Part shown: in pieces, positions 52,514-60,073 of the stretch
Layout of the letters: every line of letters starts with the position of its first letter
Position numbering within the stretch: position 1 is the first letter of the stretch
Assembly: GCA_963816985.1 (NCBI GenBank)
Contig: CAWFMF010000004.1
Span: forward strand, 2,604,001-2,668,000
DNA: 64,000 bases
From: JAIVJM01 sp963816985
GTDB taxonomy: Bacteria > Acidobacteriota > Blastocatellia > Pyrinomonadales > Pyrinomonadaceae
Direction of reading: 5' to 3'
Position numbers and translations under genes: made by a program
The notes under the pieces: generated by a model
The model's input: only the letters and a program-made list of their open reading frames with translations
The model's database searches: none
Told to the model about the DNA's origin: nothing

Positions 52514-52984
52514 CTAACGACTTCGGAATCTCTCTATCTGTCTCCGGTGTCGCAGAATATGCACGATGGCGTGCTCCAACAGTTGCTCCAAGTCGTACAC
52601 GACTCCCCACGAGCTTTTGATGACCGTGCCCGTAATCTCCTCGTCGCGCATCTCCCACCTGCCCTCTAAAGTCTGAGCGGTGTATGCGAGCGCCGCGTCG
52701 AGCTGCTCTAAAGATTCCTGACGCGAGAGAAGTCTATGGGGAGGACGGCTCGACGCGATGGAGAACTGCTCTCTGATGTAATCCGCGTAACCGTACCCGG
52801 CTTTGACCACGTGGGACATGATGGTTTGGGCGGAACGGCAAGTCTCGTCGTCCGTCTGCGTGTCAACGACCCGCACGAACTCTTCGTCAGGGATTTGCTC
52901 GACTAAGCGGCAAAGCTCCGCCGCCGCGCGCTCGTATTCATCCATCAGCGCCCCGATTGCTCCGCTCCGATAAGTCTTACTCAT
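52514..52984 (-). CDS. DinB-family four-helix protein
   Basis: A 156-aa protein of the DinB/YfiT fold, which binds a metal with three histidines. Candidate ligands are His in TIMSHVVKAGYGYADYI and the HxxxH pair in LLEHAIVHILRHRRQIERF. Many members act in thiol-dependent transfer or detoxification; this one's substrate is unknown. It precedes a small membrane protein gene by 2 bp. Confidence 0.82.
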   Translation of the reverse strand: MSKTYRSGAIGALMDEYERAAAELCRLVEQIPDEEFVRVVDTQTDDETCRSAQTIMSHVVKAGYGYADYIREQFSIASSRPPHRLLSRQESLEQLDAALAYTAQTLEGRWEMRDEEITGTVIKSSWGVVYDLEQLLEHAIVHILRHRRQIERFRSR

Positions 52985-53080
52985 ATTTTCGTGATTCCGT
53001 GTCCAGCTTAGGCCATGACGCGCGGGCGTCGGGTGAGCAGGGACGCGCCGCCGTGAGGCTTAGGCCGCGGCGAGTCCGCT

Positions 53081-53371
53081 TTATCTGCCGAAGAAACCGG
53101 GGTCCATCAGATACCAGTTATATAAACCCGCCAGCACCCCGACCCCGAACACCAGCAGCGCGATGACCTTATCCCTCGCCGTCTCCGGCTTCCCGCCCTT
53201 CGACGGGAACAAGAGCATGAAGAGCCCGCCTATCACCCCGACAGGCCCGAAGGCTGCAAGCTTCATCGAGTAGCTGCCCTCTTGGTTCAACTGATGCCAG
53301 TTGTAATAGATCATGCCGGCGAAGATGAGGATGATTACCACCGCAAAAAGACGGGTCTTGAGCTGATTCAC
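53081..53371 (-). CDS. Small three-helix membrane protein
   Basis: A 96-aa protein with three membrane segments (LFAVVIILIFAGMIYYNW, FGPVGVIGGLFMLLF, KVIALLVFGVGVLAGLYNWY) and a basic loop between the second and third. Function unknown. AGGAGA lies 11-12 bp upstream of ATG 53371. It is not closely spaced with either neighbour. Confidence 0.68.
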   Translation of the reverse strand: MNQLKTRLFAVVIILIFAGMIYYNWHQLNQEGSYSMKLAAFGPVGVIGGLFMLLFPSKGGKPETARDKVIALLVFGVGVLAGLYNWYLMDPGFFGR

Positions 53372-53476
53372 AAGCCATGTCTCCTGAAGAGGCTCCCGCG
53401 ACGCGGTCGCCTTCGTTAGATTAGAGCGCGCGCCCTAATCAGTTAAATCGTTTCTACCGGAGCGCGACCCCGCCGC

Positions 53477-54973
53477 CTATTCTCCCCCGGCCATGACGCG
53501 CGGGCGTGCGTTGAGCGGGTGCGCGTGTTCGTAGGCGTGGGCGAGGCGGAGGATGTCGGGCTCGCCCCAGTGGCGGCCCATGAGTTGGAAGCCGATGGGG
53601 AGGCCGTCCGTGGAGAGGCCGCAGGGGACGCTGACGCCGGGGATGCCCGCGAGGTTCGCCATGCAGGTGTAGATGTCCGAGAGGTACATCGCGAGCGGGT
53701 CGTCCGTCTTCTCGCCGAGGCGGAAGGCGGGCGTCGGCGTGGTCGGCGTGAGGATGGCGTCGCACGCGTCGAAGGCCTTGAGGAAGTCGCGCTTGATGAG
53801 CGTGCGAACCTGTTGGGCCTTGAGGTAATAGGCGTCGTAGTAGCCGGACGAGAGGACGTATGTGCCGAGCATGATGCGGCGCTTGACCTCCGCGCCGAAG
53901 CCCTCTTCGCGGGTGCGGCGGTAGGTCTTCTGCAAGGTGTCGCCCTCTTCGGTGCGGTGGCCGTAGCGCACGCCGTCGAAGCGCGCGAGGTTCGACGAAG
54001 CCTCGGCGGTGGCGATGATGTAGTAGACGGCGATGCTGTATTTGGCGTGCGGCAGTTCGACGTCAACGATCTCCGCGCCGAGTTCGCGATAAGCTTCAAT
54101 CACGCGCTCGACGCTGGCGCGCACGTCCGGGTCAACGCCCTCGCCGAGCAGTGCGCGGGGGACGCCGATGCGCGCGCCGCTGAGGTCGCCCGAAGAAGAC
54201 AACTCGTTGACGTAATCGGGGACGGGCACGTCGGCGGTCGTCGCGTCGTGCTCGTCGCGCCCGGCGATGGTCTGGAGGACGAGGGCGGCGTCGCGGACGG
54301 TGAGGCCGAAGACGCTTACCTGATCGAGCGAAGAGCCGAAGGCGACGAGGCCGTAGCGGGAGACGCGCCCGTAGGTCGGCTTGACGCCGACGATGCCGCA
54401 GAGCGAGGCGGGCTGGCGCACAGACCCGCCCGTCTCGGAGCCGAGCGCGGCGGGCACGATGCGCGCCGCGACCGCCGCCGCCGAGCCGCCCGAAGAGCCG
54501 CCCGGCACGCGCTCCGTGTCCCAGGGGTTGCGGACGGGGCCGAAGGCCGAGTTCTCGTTCGACGAGCCCATCGCGAACTCGTCGCAGTTGGTCTTGCCGA
54601 CGAAAACCGCGCCCGCCGCTTTTAACTTCTCAATCACCGTCGCGTCGTACTGCGGGTGATAGCCCGCGAGGATGCGCGAGCCGCACGTCGCCTGAAGGCC
54701 GCGCACGCAGATGTTGTCCTTGATGGCGACGGGGATGCCGCGCAGCGCCCGTGATGTTGACGAAGGCTCATCCCTCTCGGCGTCAGCGCCTTCGCCGTCG
54801 AGTTGCGCGGCGCGGCGGGTCGCGCCTTCGCGGTCTATCTGGAGGAAGGCGTTGAGCGTGTCGTTCAAAGACTCGGCGGCGTCGAGGGCTTCCGATGTGA
54901 CGGCGCTCGCCGTCGTCTCGCCGCTTGAGAGTCGCGTGGAGAGATGCTCGATTGTTTTTCCCGGAACAGTCAT
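53477..54973 (-). CDS. gatA: Asp-tRNA(Asn)/Glu-tRNA(Gln) amidotransferase subunit A
   Basis: Releases ammonia from glutamine for tRNA-dependent amidation. The 498-aa protein has the amidase-signature triad with correct spacing: Lys85 (VAIKDN), cis-Ser160 (VPGGSSGGS) and Ser184 (SETGGSVRQPA). The C-terminus GLPIGFQLMGRHWGEPDILR is family-typical. gatC lies upstream, separated by a heptamer hairpin; gatB is not in the window. ATG 54973 has no clear ribosome site. Confidence 0.95.
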   Translation of the reverse strand: MTVPGKTIEHLSTRLSSGETTASAVTSEALDAAESLNDTLNAFLQIDREGATRRAAQLDGEGADAERDEPSSTSRALRGIPVAIKDNICVRGLQATCGSRILAGYHPQYDATVIEKLKAAGAVFVGKTNCDEFAMGSSNENSAFGPVRNPWDTERVPGGSSGGSAAAVAARIVPAALGSETGGSVRQPASLCGIVGVKPTYGRVSRYGLVAFGSSLDQVSVFGLTVRDAALVLQTIAGRDEHDATTADVPVPDYVNELSSSGDLSGARIGVPRALLGEGVDPDVRASVERVIEAYRELGAEIVDVELPHAKYSIAVYYIIATAEASSNLARFDGVRYGHRTEEGDTLQKTYRRTREEGFGAEVKRRIMLGTYVLSSGYYDAYYLKAQQVRTLIKRDFLKAFDACDAILTPTTPTPAFRLGEKTDDPLAMYLSDIYTCMANLAGIPGVSVPCGLSTDGLPIGFQLMGRHWGEPDILRLAHAYEHAHPLNARPRVMAGGE

Positions 54974-54975
54974 AA

Positions 54976-55100
54976 AATCGTCAATCGTCAATCGTGAATC
55001 GTTAACAGCCTTGAATCGTTAACAGCCGTAAATCGTAAATCGTGAATAGTTAAAACGAAGAGCCCTGTCATTAACTGTTCACGATTTACGATTCACGACT
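54976..55100. repeat. Heptamer inverted-repeat hairpin, CGTAAAT/CGTCAAT type
   Basis: CGTCAAT CGTCAAT CGTGAAT and CGTAAAT CGTAAAT CGTGAAT units on the left (54979-55046) face CGATTTA/CGATTCA units on the right (55081-55099). It lies between gatC and gatA, two genes expected to be co-expressed. Confidence 0.82.
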
Positions 55101-55107
55101 TCTTTGC

Positions 55108-55431
55108 TTAAAAATTCTCTTTCTCTTCGGAACTGGCGATGACCTTGGGCACGCGGAAGTGGCCGTGCGCGGGGTCTGGGGCCTGTTCGAGCGCGAGCGC
55201 CTGTCCGAGAGAGGGAAGTACGACATCCTCGCGCGCGCCGTCGGTGCGCTCGCCTTCGGGCGTGAGGCCGCCGATGGCGGGCTCGACCTGGCTCGTGTCC
55301 AGCTCGTCGAGCTGTTCGACGTAGGCGACGATTGACGCCATCTGCGGCGTCAAGGCTCGCCGCTCCTCGTCGGTGATTTCCAGATGCGCGAGCGTCGCGA
55401 TCTTTTCAACGTCTGATTCGGTGATGGGCAT
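55108..55431 (-). CDS. gatC: Asp-tRNA(Asn)/Glu-tRNA(Gln) amidotransferase subunit C
   Basis: Small subunit that stabilises the GatA-GatB complex. The 107-aa protein has the family segments VEKIATLAHLEITDEERRAL, IVAYVEQLDELDTSQVEPA, and the C-terminal GHFRVPKVIA. The length is standard. A CAGTTTT-type heptamer hairpin precedes its start codon within 10 bp. Confidence 0.95.
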   Translation of the reverse strand: MPITESDVEKIATLAHLEITDEERRALTPQMASIVAYVEQLDELDTSQVEPAIGGLTPEGERTDGAREDVVLPSLGQALALEQAPDPAHGHFRVPKVIASSEEKENF

Positions 55432-55433
55432 AA

Positions 55434-55520
55434 GCAGTTTTCAGTTTTCAGTTTTCAGTTTTCAGTTTCGTCAGGGAGCGAGATTGCTTTGCTGAAAACT
55501 GAAAACTGTCTACTGAAAAC
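55434..55520. repeat. Heptamer inverted-repeat hairpin, CAGTTTT type
   Basis: CAGTTTT x4 (55435-55462) faces CTGAAAACTGAAAACTG and CTGAAAACT on the right (55492-55520). It lies between the co-directional DUF721 and gatC genes. The same unit is nested at 40830-40900. Confidence 0.9.
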
Positions 55521-55523
55521 TAT

Positions 55524-55991
55524 TTACTTTTTCTCCTGCGCGTTGATGTAGCTCCCGGCGGCGATGAGGAAGCGTCGGCGGAGGTCTTCGTCGCGGATGG
55601 CCGAGGCCGCCGCGCGCAACGGCCCCGCGCTGTCAATCGCCTGCTCTTCATCTTCGGCGGGCGCACGTTGCGTGGCGCGCATGCGCCCGCGCTCTTGTTG
55701 CACGGTCTGCTGGTCAACGCGGAACTCGATGTAGGTGACGAGCGCCTGACCGAGCAGGGAGTTGAGGCGGAAGACGAGCTGGCCGCTGACGGCTTCGAGC
55801 TGCTTGCGCCACGTCGTGTCGGGCACGGCGATGACGAGCGTCTTGCGGTAAAGCCGGAAAGGGACGGCGCAGCCGCGCAGGGCCTCGCCCGCGACCCGCC
55901 GCCACGCGACGAAGGCGGCGGCCTCGACGACCTCTTCCGCCTCGCCCGCCGCGCGCAAAAGCTTCGGCAGCGATTGAATCAGTTCTTCCAT
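55524..55991 (-). CDS. DUF721 (DciA-like) protein
   Basis: A 155-aa protein whose N-terminal half matches the DUF721/DciA fold: LPKLLRAAGEAEEVVEAAAF, VAWRRVAGEALRGCAVPF, YRKTLVIAVPDTTWRKQLE and LLGQALVTYIEFRV. DciA proteins load the replicative helicase in many bacteria lacking DnaC; that role is inferred from family membership. The C-terminal 50 residues are polar and variable. It diverges from maf across a heptamer hairpin. Confidence 0.8.
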   Translation of the reverse strand: MEELIQSLPKLLRAAGEAEEVVEAAAFVAWRRVAGEALRGCAVPFRLYRKTLVIAVPDTTWRKQLEAVSGQLVFRLNSLLGQALVTYIEFRVDQQTVQQERGRMRATQRAPAEDEEQAIDSAGPLRAAASAIRDEDLRRRFLIAAGSYINAQEKK

Positions 55992-55993
55992 GA

Positions 55994-56084
55994 CGATTTC
56001 GGATTTTAGATTTCGGATTTTGGATTCGTCGGATTTGCGAGCGGACTCTTTTAATCTAAAATCCGAAATCTAAAATCTAAAATC
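55994..56084. repeat. Heptamer inverted-repeat hairpin, GAAATCT/AAAATCC type
   Basis: Left arm ATTTCGG ATTTTAG ATTTCGG ATTTTGG (55996-56023) faces TAATCTAAAATCC GAAATCT AAAATCT AAAATC on the right (56052-56084). It lies between divergent genes and may contain promoters. Confidence 0.88.
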
Positions 56085-56099
56085 AGGTGGGTGAGTGTA

Positions 56100-56750
56100 A
56101 TGGAAAACGAGCGGGGGCCACAAGCAGAGGGCCGTGCGGGCGGCGGGCGCGGGGCGGGAGTGTTGGAGCCTTTGGTTTTGGCTTCGGGGAGCCCGCGCCG
56201 CTCGGAGATTCTGCGCGCCGTCGGGTGGCCGTTCGAGGCGACCGTGCCCGACGTGGACGAGACGCTCAGGGCGGGCGAGGCGGCGGAAGCTTATGTCCAG
56301 CGACTCGCGCGCGAGAAGGCCGGACGGGTGGCCTCCGCTCGTCTCTTCGGGCTCGTGCTCGGCGCGGACACGGTGGTCGTCGTGGACGGGGATGTCCTCG
56401 GCAAGCCGCGCGACGCCGAGGACGCCGCACGGATGCTCCGGCGACTCTCGGCGCGGACGCACGAAGTCCTGACGGGCGTCGCGCTCGTGCGCGCCGAGAC
56501 GGGCCGCTCAATCGTCGGTCTGGCGCGGACGCGCGTCCGCTTCGCCGGGTTGTCGGACGAGGAGATAGAACGCTACGTCGAGACCGGCGAGCCGCTCGAC
56601 AAGGCCGGGGCCTACGCCGTGCAGGGCCGCGCCGCGCTCTTCATCGAAGCGATTGAAGGCGAATACTGGAACGTCGTCGGCCTGCCCGTCCGGCTCGTCT
56701 ACGAGCTGGCGCGGGACTTCGGGAGAGACGGAGAGCAAAACATCTCGTGA
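56100..56750 (+). CDS. maf: Maf-like nucleoside triphosphate pyrophosphatase
   Basis: House-cleaning pyrophosphatase that hydrolyses non-canonical or canonical dTTP/UTP-type nucleotides. Maf motifs are present: LVLASGSPRRSEILRAVGW (N-terminal SxSPRR), LGADTVVVVDGDVLGKPRDA, and LDKAGAYAVQGRAALFIEAI. A 20-residue Gly/Arg-rich N-terminal extension precedes the fold. ATG 56100 with AGGTGG 9 bp upstream is chosen over GTG 56091. It converges on a thioredoxin-like gene with a shared terminator. Confidence 0.92.
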   Translation: MENERGPQAEGRAGGGRGAGVLEPLVLASGSPRRSEILRAVGWPFEATVPDVDETLRAGEAAEAYVQRLAREKAGRVASARLFGLVLGADTVVVVDGDVLGKPRDAEDAARMLRRLSARTHEVLTGVALVRAETGRSIVGLARTRVRFAGLSDEEIERYVETGEPLDKAGAYAVQGRAALFIEAIEGEYWNVVGLPVRLVYELARDFGRDGEQNIS

Positions 56751-56780
56751 CTTTCGCGGGTCGCGGAAGGCGAACAAAAA

Positions 56781-56810
56781 GGGGCCGCTTCCCGATCGGG
56801 AAGCGGCCCC
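56781..56810. terminator. Bidirectional terminator, 30-bp perfect palindrome
   Basis: A perfect palindrome beginning GGGGCCGCTTCCCGA lies between the convergent maf and thioredoxin-like genes. On the minus strand it is followed by TTTTTGTT, a good rho-independent terminator. Confidence 0.85.
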
Positions 56811-56836
56811 TTCGCGCATAGATTTTAATCGGTCTC

Positions 56837-57388
56837 TTACTTCTCTCCGAGCAGAGGCTTGAGGCGCGGCGCGAGCACTTCCACGAGCTTGCGGTTCGGG
56901 TCGAGGCCGCCGATGGGCGCGCCGGAGATTTCGCCCGCGCGGTCGAGGATGACAATCGAGGGCAACTGGTCAGCGCCCGTCTGCTTGAAGACCGCGCCGT
57001 CGGGGTCTCGCAGCACCGCGACCTTGAGGCCGTGCTTGCGTGCGAAGGCGCGCAACTGATCGTCGGTCGCGTAGTTCTTCGACTTCGGCGAGTTGGAATC
57101 CGTGCTCACCCAGTAGACGCGCACCTCGCGTTCGCCGAACTCGTCGGCCAACTCCTGCACGCCCTGCACCTGCGCCTTCGAGAGCGGCAGCCAAGACGCG
57201 CCGAACGCGAGCACCACCACGTCGCCGCGCAGCATCTCCGAAGTAATCTCGCCGCCGTCCGTCGTCTTCAGACGAAAGTCCAGACGCGCGCGACGCGCCG
57301 AGGCAGTCACGCTCTGCGAGGCGTTCGAGAGGACAAACAAAAGCGCCAGCGCGACGGCGATGGCGGCTTGGGGTCTGATCTTCAGCAT
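56837..57388 (-). CDS. Exported thioredoxin-fold protein without cysteines
   Basis: A 183-aa TlpA/AhpC-like protein with a signal region (AAIAVALALLFVLSNASQSV). The fold is evident from FRLKTTDGGEITSEMLRGDV, VVLAFGASWLPLSKAQVQGV and the cis-proline segment QLPSIVILDRAGEI. At the redox site the expected WCxxC reads WLPLS (Trp66 to Ser70), and the whole protein has no cysteine, so it cannot do thiol chemistry by itself. A binding or chaperone role is inferred. ATG 57388 has AAGGAG 5 bp upstream. Confidence 0.82.
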   Translation of the reverse strand: MLKIRPQAAIAVALALLFVLSNASQSVTASARRARLDFRLKTTDGGEITSEMLRGDVVVLAFGASWLPLSKAQVQGVQELADEFGEREVRVYWVSTDSNSPKSKNYATDDQLRAFARKHGLKVAVLRDPDGAVFKQTGADQLPSIVILDRAGEISGAPIGGLDPNRKLVEVLAPRLKPLLGEK

Positions 57389-57507
57389 CTTGTCTCCTTC
57401 GGCTTCCCTCAACGCTCCGGCGTTGAAGTGGGGGAAGCCCGGACAATAACTTAGATGAGCTGTCAAAAAGAATAGTTGGACGGAAGGCATACGACCGCGA
57501 CTTTTGT

Positions 57508-58191
57508 TCAGAGCCTTTCCGCCGCCGCCGAGTCGGGAGGAGGCGAGCCAAAAACCTCTTCATGCAGAGCCCTGTAATCCTCCCAAGTGTCCATGTCGCG
57601 CGTGACGAAAGGCGACCCGACCGGGACGCGCAAGACCTCCGCGCGGTGCGCCTCGAATAGTGCGCGCAAGCCGCCCCTTGCGTCGAGCCGCAGAAGCTCT
57701 TCGCGGAAGCTCATCTCAACCAGAACGGGATGACCGCCGCGCCCCTCCCACTCCGGCACGACGAGCCTCGCGCCCGTCCGCTCGCGCGCGTCGAGCAACT
57801 CTCTGATGGCCTCCGGCGGCACTGCCGGGTAATCCACGAGCGCGATTAGAACGGCCCCGGCCCCCTCGCCCAGAGCCTCCAAGCCCCGCGCGATTGAGAC
57901 GCCCATCTCGCTCCCCGCCTCCTCGTTCGAGGCGAAGCGCACGCCGTCCTCTCTCGCCAGAGCCGCTTTCAACTCTTCGCCCCTGTGACCGACGACGACG
58001 ACGACTTCCTCGACGCCCGCCGCGCGCAGACTACGGACGCACGCCCCGGCGACCGTCCCTTCCCCGAACGGCAGCAGCGGCTTGAACGCCCCCATCCGCC
58101 GCGAGCGCCCGGCGGCGAGAAGGATGGCGGAGCAGGGATGAGGGATGAGGGATGAGGGATGAAAATTTAATCCGCCCTCTTCATTCCTCAT
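57508..58191 (-). CDS. MocA-like molybdenum cofactor cytidylyltransferase / NTP transferase
   Basis: A 227-aa nucleotidyltransferase of the MobA/MocA group: CSAILLAAGRSRRMGAFKPL (nucleotide-binding loop), VVVVVGHRGEELKAAL, VLIALVDYPAVPPEAIRELL and GRGGHPVLVEMSF. MocA-type enzymes attach CMP to molybdopterin for xanthine-dehydrogenase-family enzymes; the genes for such an enzyme lie directly upstream, so this role is likely. The first 19 residues (RNEEGGLNFHPSSLIPHP) are encoded by a heptamer hairpin. The start ATG overlaps the stop of the FAD-subunit gene by 4 bp. Confidence 0.82.
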   Translation of the reverse strand: MRNEEGGLNFHPSSLIPHPCSAILLAAGRSRRMGAFKPLLPFGEGTVAGACVRSLRAAGVEEVVVVVGHRGEELKAALAREDGVRFASNEEAGSEMGVSIARGLEALGEGAGAVLIALVDYPAVPPEAIRELLDARERTGARLVVPEWEGRGGHPVLVEMSFREELLRLDARGGLRALFEAHRAEVLRVPVGSPFVTRDMDTWEDYRALHEEVFGSPPPDSAAAERL

Positions 58192-58209
58192 CCCTCATCC
58201 CTCATCCCT
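58134..58209. repeat. Heptamer inverted-repeat hairpin, GGGATGA type, inside coding sequence
   Basis: GGGATGA x4 (58136-58162) faces TCATTCC TCATCCC TCATCCC TCATCCC (58182-58208). It spans the overlapping end of the FAD-subunit gene and the start of the MocA-like gene, encoding residues of both. Confidence 0.9.
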
Positions 58210-59189
58210 ACTTTTAACTCCTGAAGCGCGCGGAGGACGAAGGGCCGCGCCATCTGCTTGCGGTAGTTCATCAAATGATCCGTGTTGTCGAGCGGTCGCG
58301 CGCGCAAGTAGCAAGCCTCCGCCGCCGCGTTCATCCGCCCCGCGTCGAGCGGCCCGCCGATTAAGGCTTGCGCGGCGGCCTCGACTTCCAAAGGGGCCGG
58401 GGCGATGCCGCCGAGGACGACCTTCGCGTCCGTCACCGTGCCGTCCGCCGAGACGTTGACCGACGCCGCGACGCCGAGCACGGGGAAGTCGAACGCCCCG
58501 CGCCGCCGCAGCTTCTTGTAGACCGCCCGCCAGCCGTTCACGGGCGGCAGGTGGACTTCGGTCAGAAGCTCTTCGGGTCGCTTGTGCAGGTACTCGATGC
58601 CGTCGTCGTTGTAGAGACCTTTGGCGGTCACCATCCTGTCGCCGACCGTCGAGACGAGCCGCACACTCGCGCCCGCCGCGACCATCAAGGGCACGAGGTC
58701 TGATGACTGCACCGCCCAGCACTTCGAGCTTCCGGGCGCGACCCAGCACACGTCTCCGTCCTTCTTCAGACAGAAGTTAATGCCCTTGCGCCACTCGTAA
58801 TTCTGGTCGTAATAATTGCAGCGCGTGTCGAGCAGGAGGTTCCCGCCGATGGTTCCCATGTTGCGCAAGACCGGAGTGGAAATCGTCCGCGCCGCCTGCA
58901 CGATTGCCGGGTAGTCGCGGTTGATGACGGGGTGTTCGATAATCTCCGTCAGGGAAACGCCCGCGCCGATTCTCAACCCCGACTGGCCGTCGCCCTCAAT
59001 GCCGCGCATCTCCCGCAGACGACCCACGCCGATGACCGTCTGCGGCGTCTGCTGCCGCCGCTTCATGTTCGGGTACAAATCCGTCCCGCCCGCGACGAAC
59101 TGCCCCGACGGCCCTGCGTCGCCCATCATCTTCGCCGCGTCGGAGACCGTCCGCGGGACGAGGTAAGAGAATTTCGGAAGTCGCATCAT
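58188..59189 (-). CDS. Molybdenum hydroxylase FAD subunit (4-hydroxybenzoyl-CoA reductase beta type)
   Basis: A 333-aa FAD-binding subunit: FSYLVPRTVSDAAKMMGDAG, VAGGTDLYPNMKR and TPVLRNMGTIGGNLLLDTR hold the FAD. A loop inserted after these carries four cysteines at 124, 140, 148 and 157, with gaps of 16, 8 and 9, the pattern I recall for the extra [4Fe-4S] cluster of Thauera HcrB. This separates it from ordinary xanthine dehydrogenase. ATG 59189 is used; TTG 59201 is possible. The C-terminus (ELKVGMRDEG) runs into a heptamer array. It is split from the molybdenum subunit gene by an insertion of about 1.2 kb. Confidence 0.87.
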   Translation of the reverse strand: MMRLPKFSYLVPRTVSDAAKMMGDAGPSGQFVAGGTDLYPNMKRRQQTPQTVIGVGRLREMRGIEGDGQSGLRIGAGVSLTEIIEHPVINRDYPAIVQAARTISTPVLRNMGTIGGNLLLDTRCNYYDQNYEWRKGINFCLKKDGDVCWVAPGSSKCWAVQSSDLVPLMVAAGASVRLVSTVGDRMVTAKGLYNDDGIEYLHKRPEELLTEVHLPPVNGWRAVYKKLRRRGAFDFPVLGVAASVNVSADGTVTDAKVVLGGIAPAPLEVEAAAQALIGGPLDAGRMNAAAEACYLRARPLDNTDHLMNYRKQMARPFVLRALQELKVGMRDEG

Positions 59190-59209
59190 AACGGCTGACA
59201 AGTTCCTTT

Positions 59210-59779
59210 GTTAGGCGCATCCTTTTGCAGGCATCGCTTTGTCTTTATAGATGCATAGGATGTCTTCAACTTCGTGAGGCGGCAACTCTTTGAGAATGTT
59301 TGGTAGCTCGCTAACATCTATCCACTCCGTATGCCGCGAGACGATCCCGAAAGCATTAGCCCCCGCGCGCGTTCCGGCATGGAGATACACTCTGTCAGGC
59401 AATAGATTCAAGTATGCTCCGATTCTGAGCGCAGTGTCATAAATGTATAGTTCACCAAGCCCCTTCACAGTCTCCAATATTATCTTGATGCGTTGCCAAA
59501 GTTCGTGGAAGGATTTGCACTTCTGCAATACATCATGCTTTTCCAGAAGAAGCCTGTTAGCTTCTTGGATAGCCTTTCGGGTAATTCTGTATTGATGTGA
59601 ATAGCGCAAGCCTCGCTCATTTTCAGCTTTCGCCGCTACATTTATCGCAGTTTCGAGTGACGGCTGCTGACGAAACCAGTTAAGCTCAATCTGCTTATGA
59701 GGGCGATGATTTGATATGTAATGGCGAACAATCGCTTCCAAGTTCATTGTATTCACTCCACTCAACTGATGCGCCTAAC
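59210..59779. repeat. 12-bp inverted repeats flanking the low-GC gene
   Basis: GTTAGGCGCATC at 59210-59221 and its perfect complement GATGCGCCTAAC at 59768-59779 bracket the 178-aa gene. The left copy contains that gene's stop codon. The core GTTAGGC/GCCTAAC resembles integron cassette recombination cores, but no full attC structure is present. Confidence 0.6.
59211..59747 (-). CDS. Low-GC hypothetical protein, probable insertion
   Basis: A 178-aa soluble protein of unknown function. Recognisable stretches are ILETVKGLGELYIYDTALRI and LLPDRVYLHAGTRAGANAFG, a pattern I have seen in scattered hypothetical proteins and may be a helix-hairpin-helix-like motif. Its GC is visibly low (27 of 60 bases in 59461-59520) against GC-rich neighbours, and 12-bp inverted repeats flank it, both signs of transfer. 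ATG 59747 has GGAGTG 7 bp upstream. It separates the two hydroxylase subunit genes. Confidence 0.7.
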   Translation of the reverse strand: MNLEAIVRHYISNHRPHKQIELNWFRQQPSLETAINVAAKAENERGLRYSHQYRITRKAIQEANRLLLEKHDVLQKCKSFHELWQRIKIILETVKGLGELYIYDTALRIGAYLNLLPDRVYLHAGTRAGANAFGIVSRHTEWIDVSELPNILKELPPHEVEDILCIYKDKAMPAKGCA

Positions 59780-59857
59780 TTATGAATGCACGGCCACGCG
59801 CGGCATCTCTTTGCCGTCGCCGCCCTCGGCGCGCGCAAGGAGTTCACTGACTTTCAT
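59780..59857 (-). other. 25-codon ORF ending in a copy of the Mo-subunit C-terminus
   Basis: From ATG 59857 it reads MKVSELLARA followed by EGGDGKEMPRVAVHS and a stop; the last 15 residues equal the C-terminus of the molybdenum subunit encoded at 60431. It overlaps the DUF4926 gene end by 4 bp. It is a duplication remnant or recombination scar rather than a clear gene. Confidence 0.6.
59784..59831. repeat. 48-bp direct repeat, distal copy
   Basis: 47 of 48 bases match 60435-60482, which encodes the end of the molybdenum subunit. The two copies bracket the DUF6883-DUF4926 gene pair. Confidence 0.9.
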
Positions 59858-60069
59858 GCTGCGTCACGTTTACGGTGATGGAGCTGGAGTAGTTGGTCGG
59901 CGCGCAGCGCGGCGAAGGCGTAGGCTTCGCCGGTGTCGTCGCTAAATTCGACTTCGTATGCCCCATCCTTCCAGCGGTCAACGACGGTTCCGACTTCTCC
60001 GCGTCGCAGGCCGTGCGCCGGTACGTCTTCCGTCAGGGCTACCACGTCGAGAACCTTGATTTCGTCCAT
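59854..60069 (-). CDS. DUF4926-family small protein
   Basis: A 71-aa protein: DEIKVLDVVALTEDVPAHGL, GEVGTVVDRWKDGAYEVEF and FAALRADQLLQLHH match the small SH3-like DUF4926 domain. Members are often found beside DUF6883 genes, as here (4 bp apart), suggesting a two-gene unit of toxin-antitoxin or immunity type; that is inference. It lies within the block bounded by 48-bp direct repeats. Confidence 0.82.
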   Translation of the reverse strand: MDEIKVLDVVALTEDVPAHGLRRGEVGTVVDRWKDGAYEVEFSDDTGEAYAFAALRADQLLQLHHRKRDAA

Positions 60070-60073
60070 TGCT

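Noticed and set aside
59210..59260. Integron attC site
   Set aside because: Only core-like heptamers are present; the paired L and R boxes with a 50-130 bp stem and an integrase are absent.
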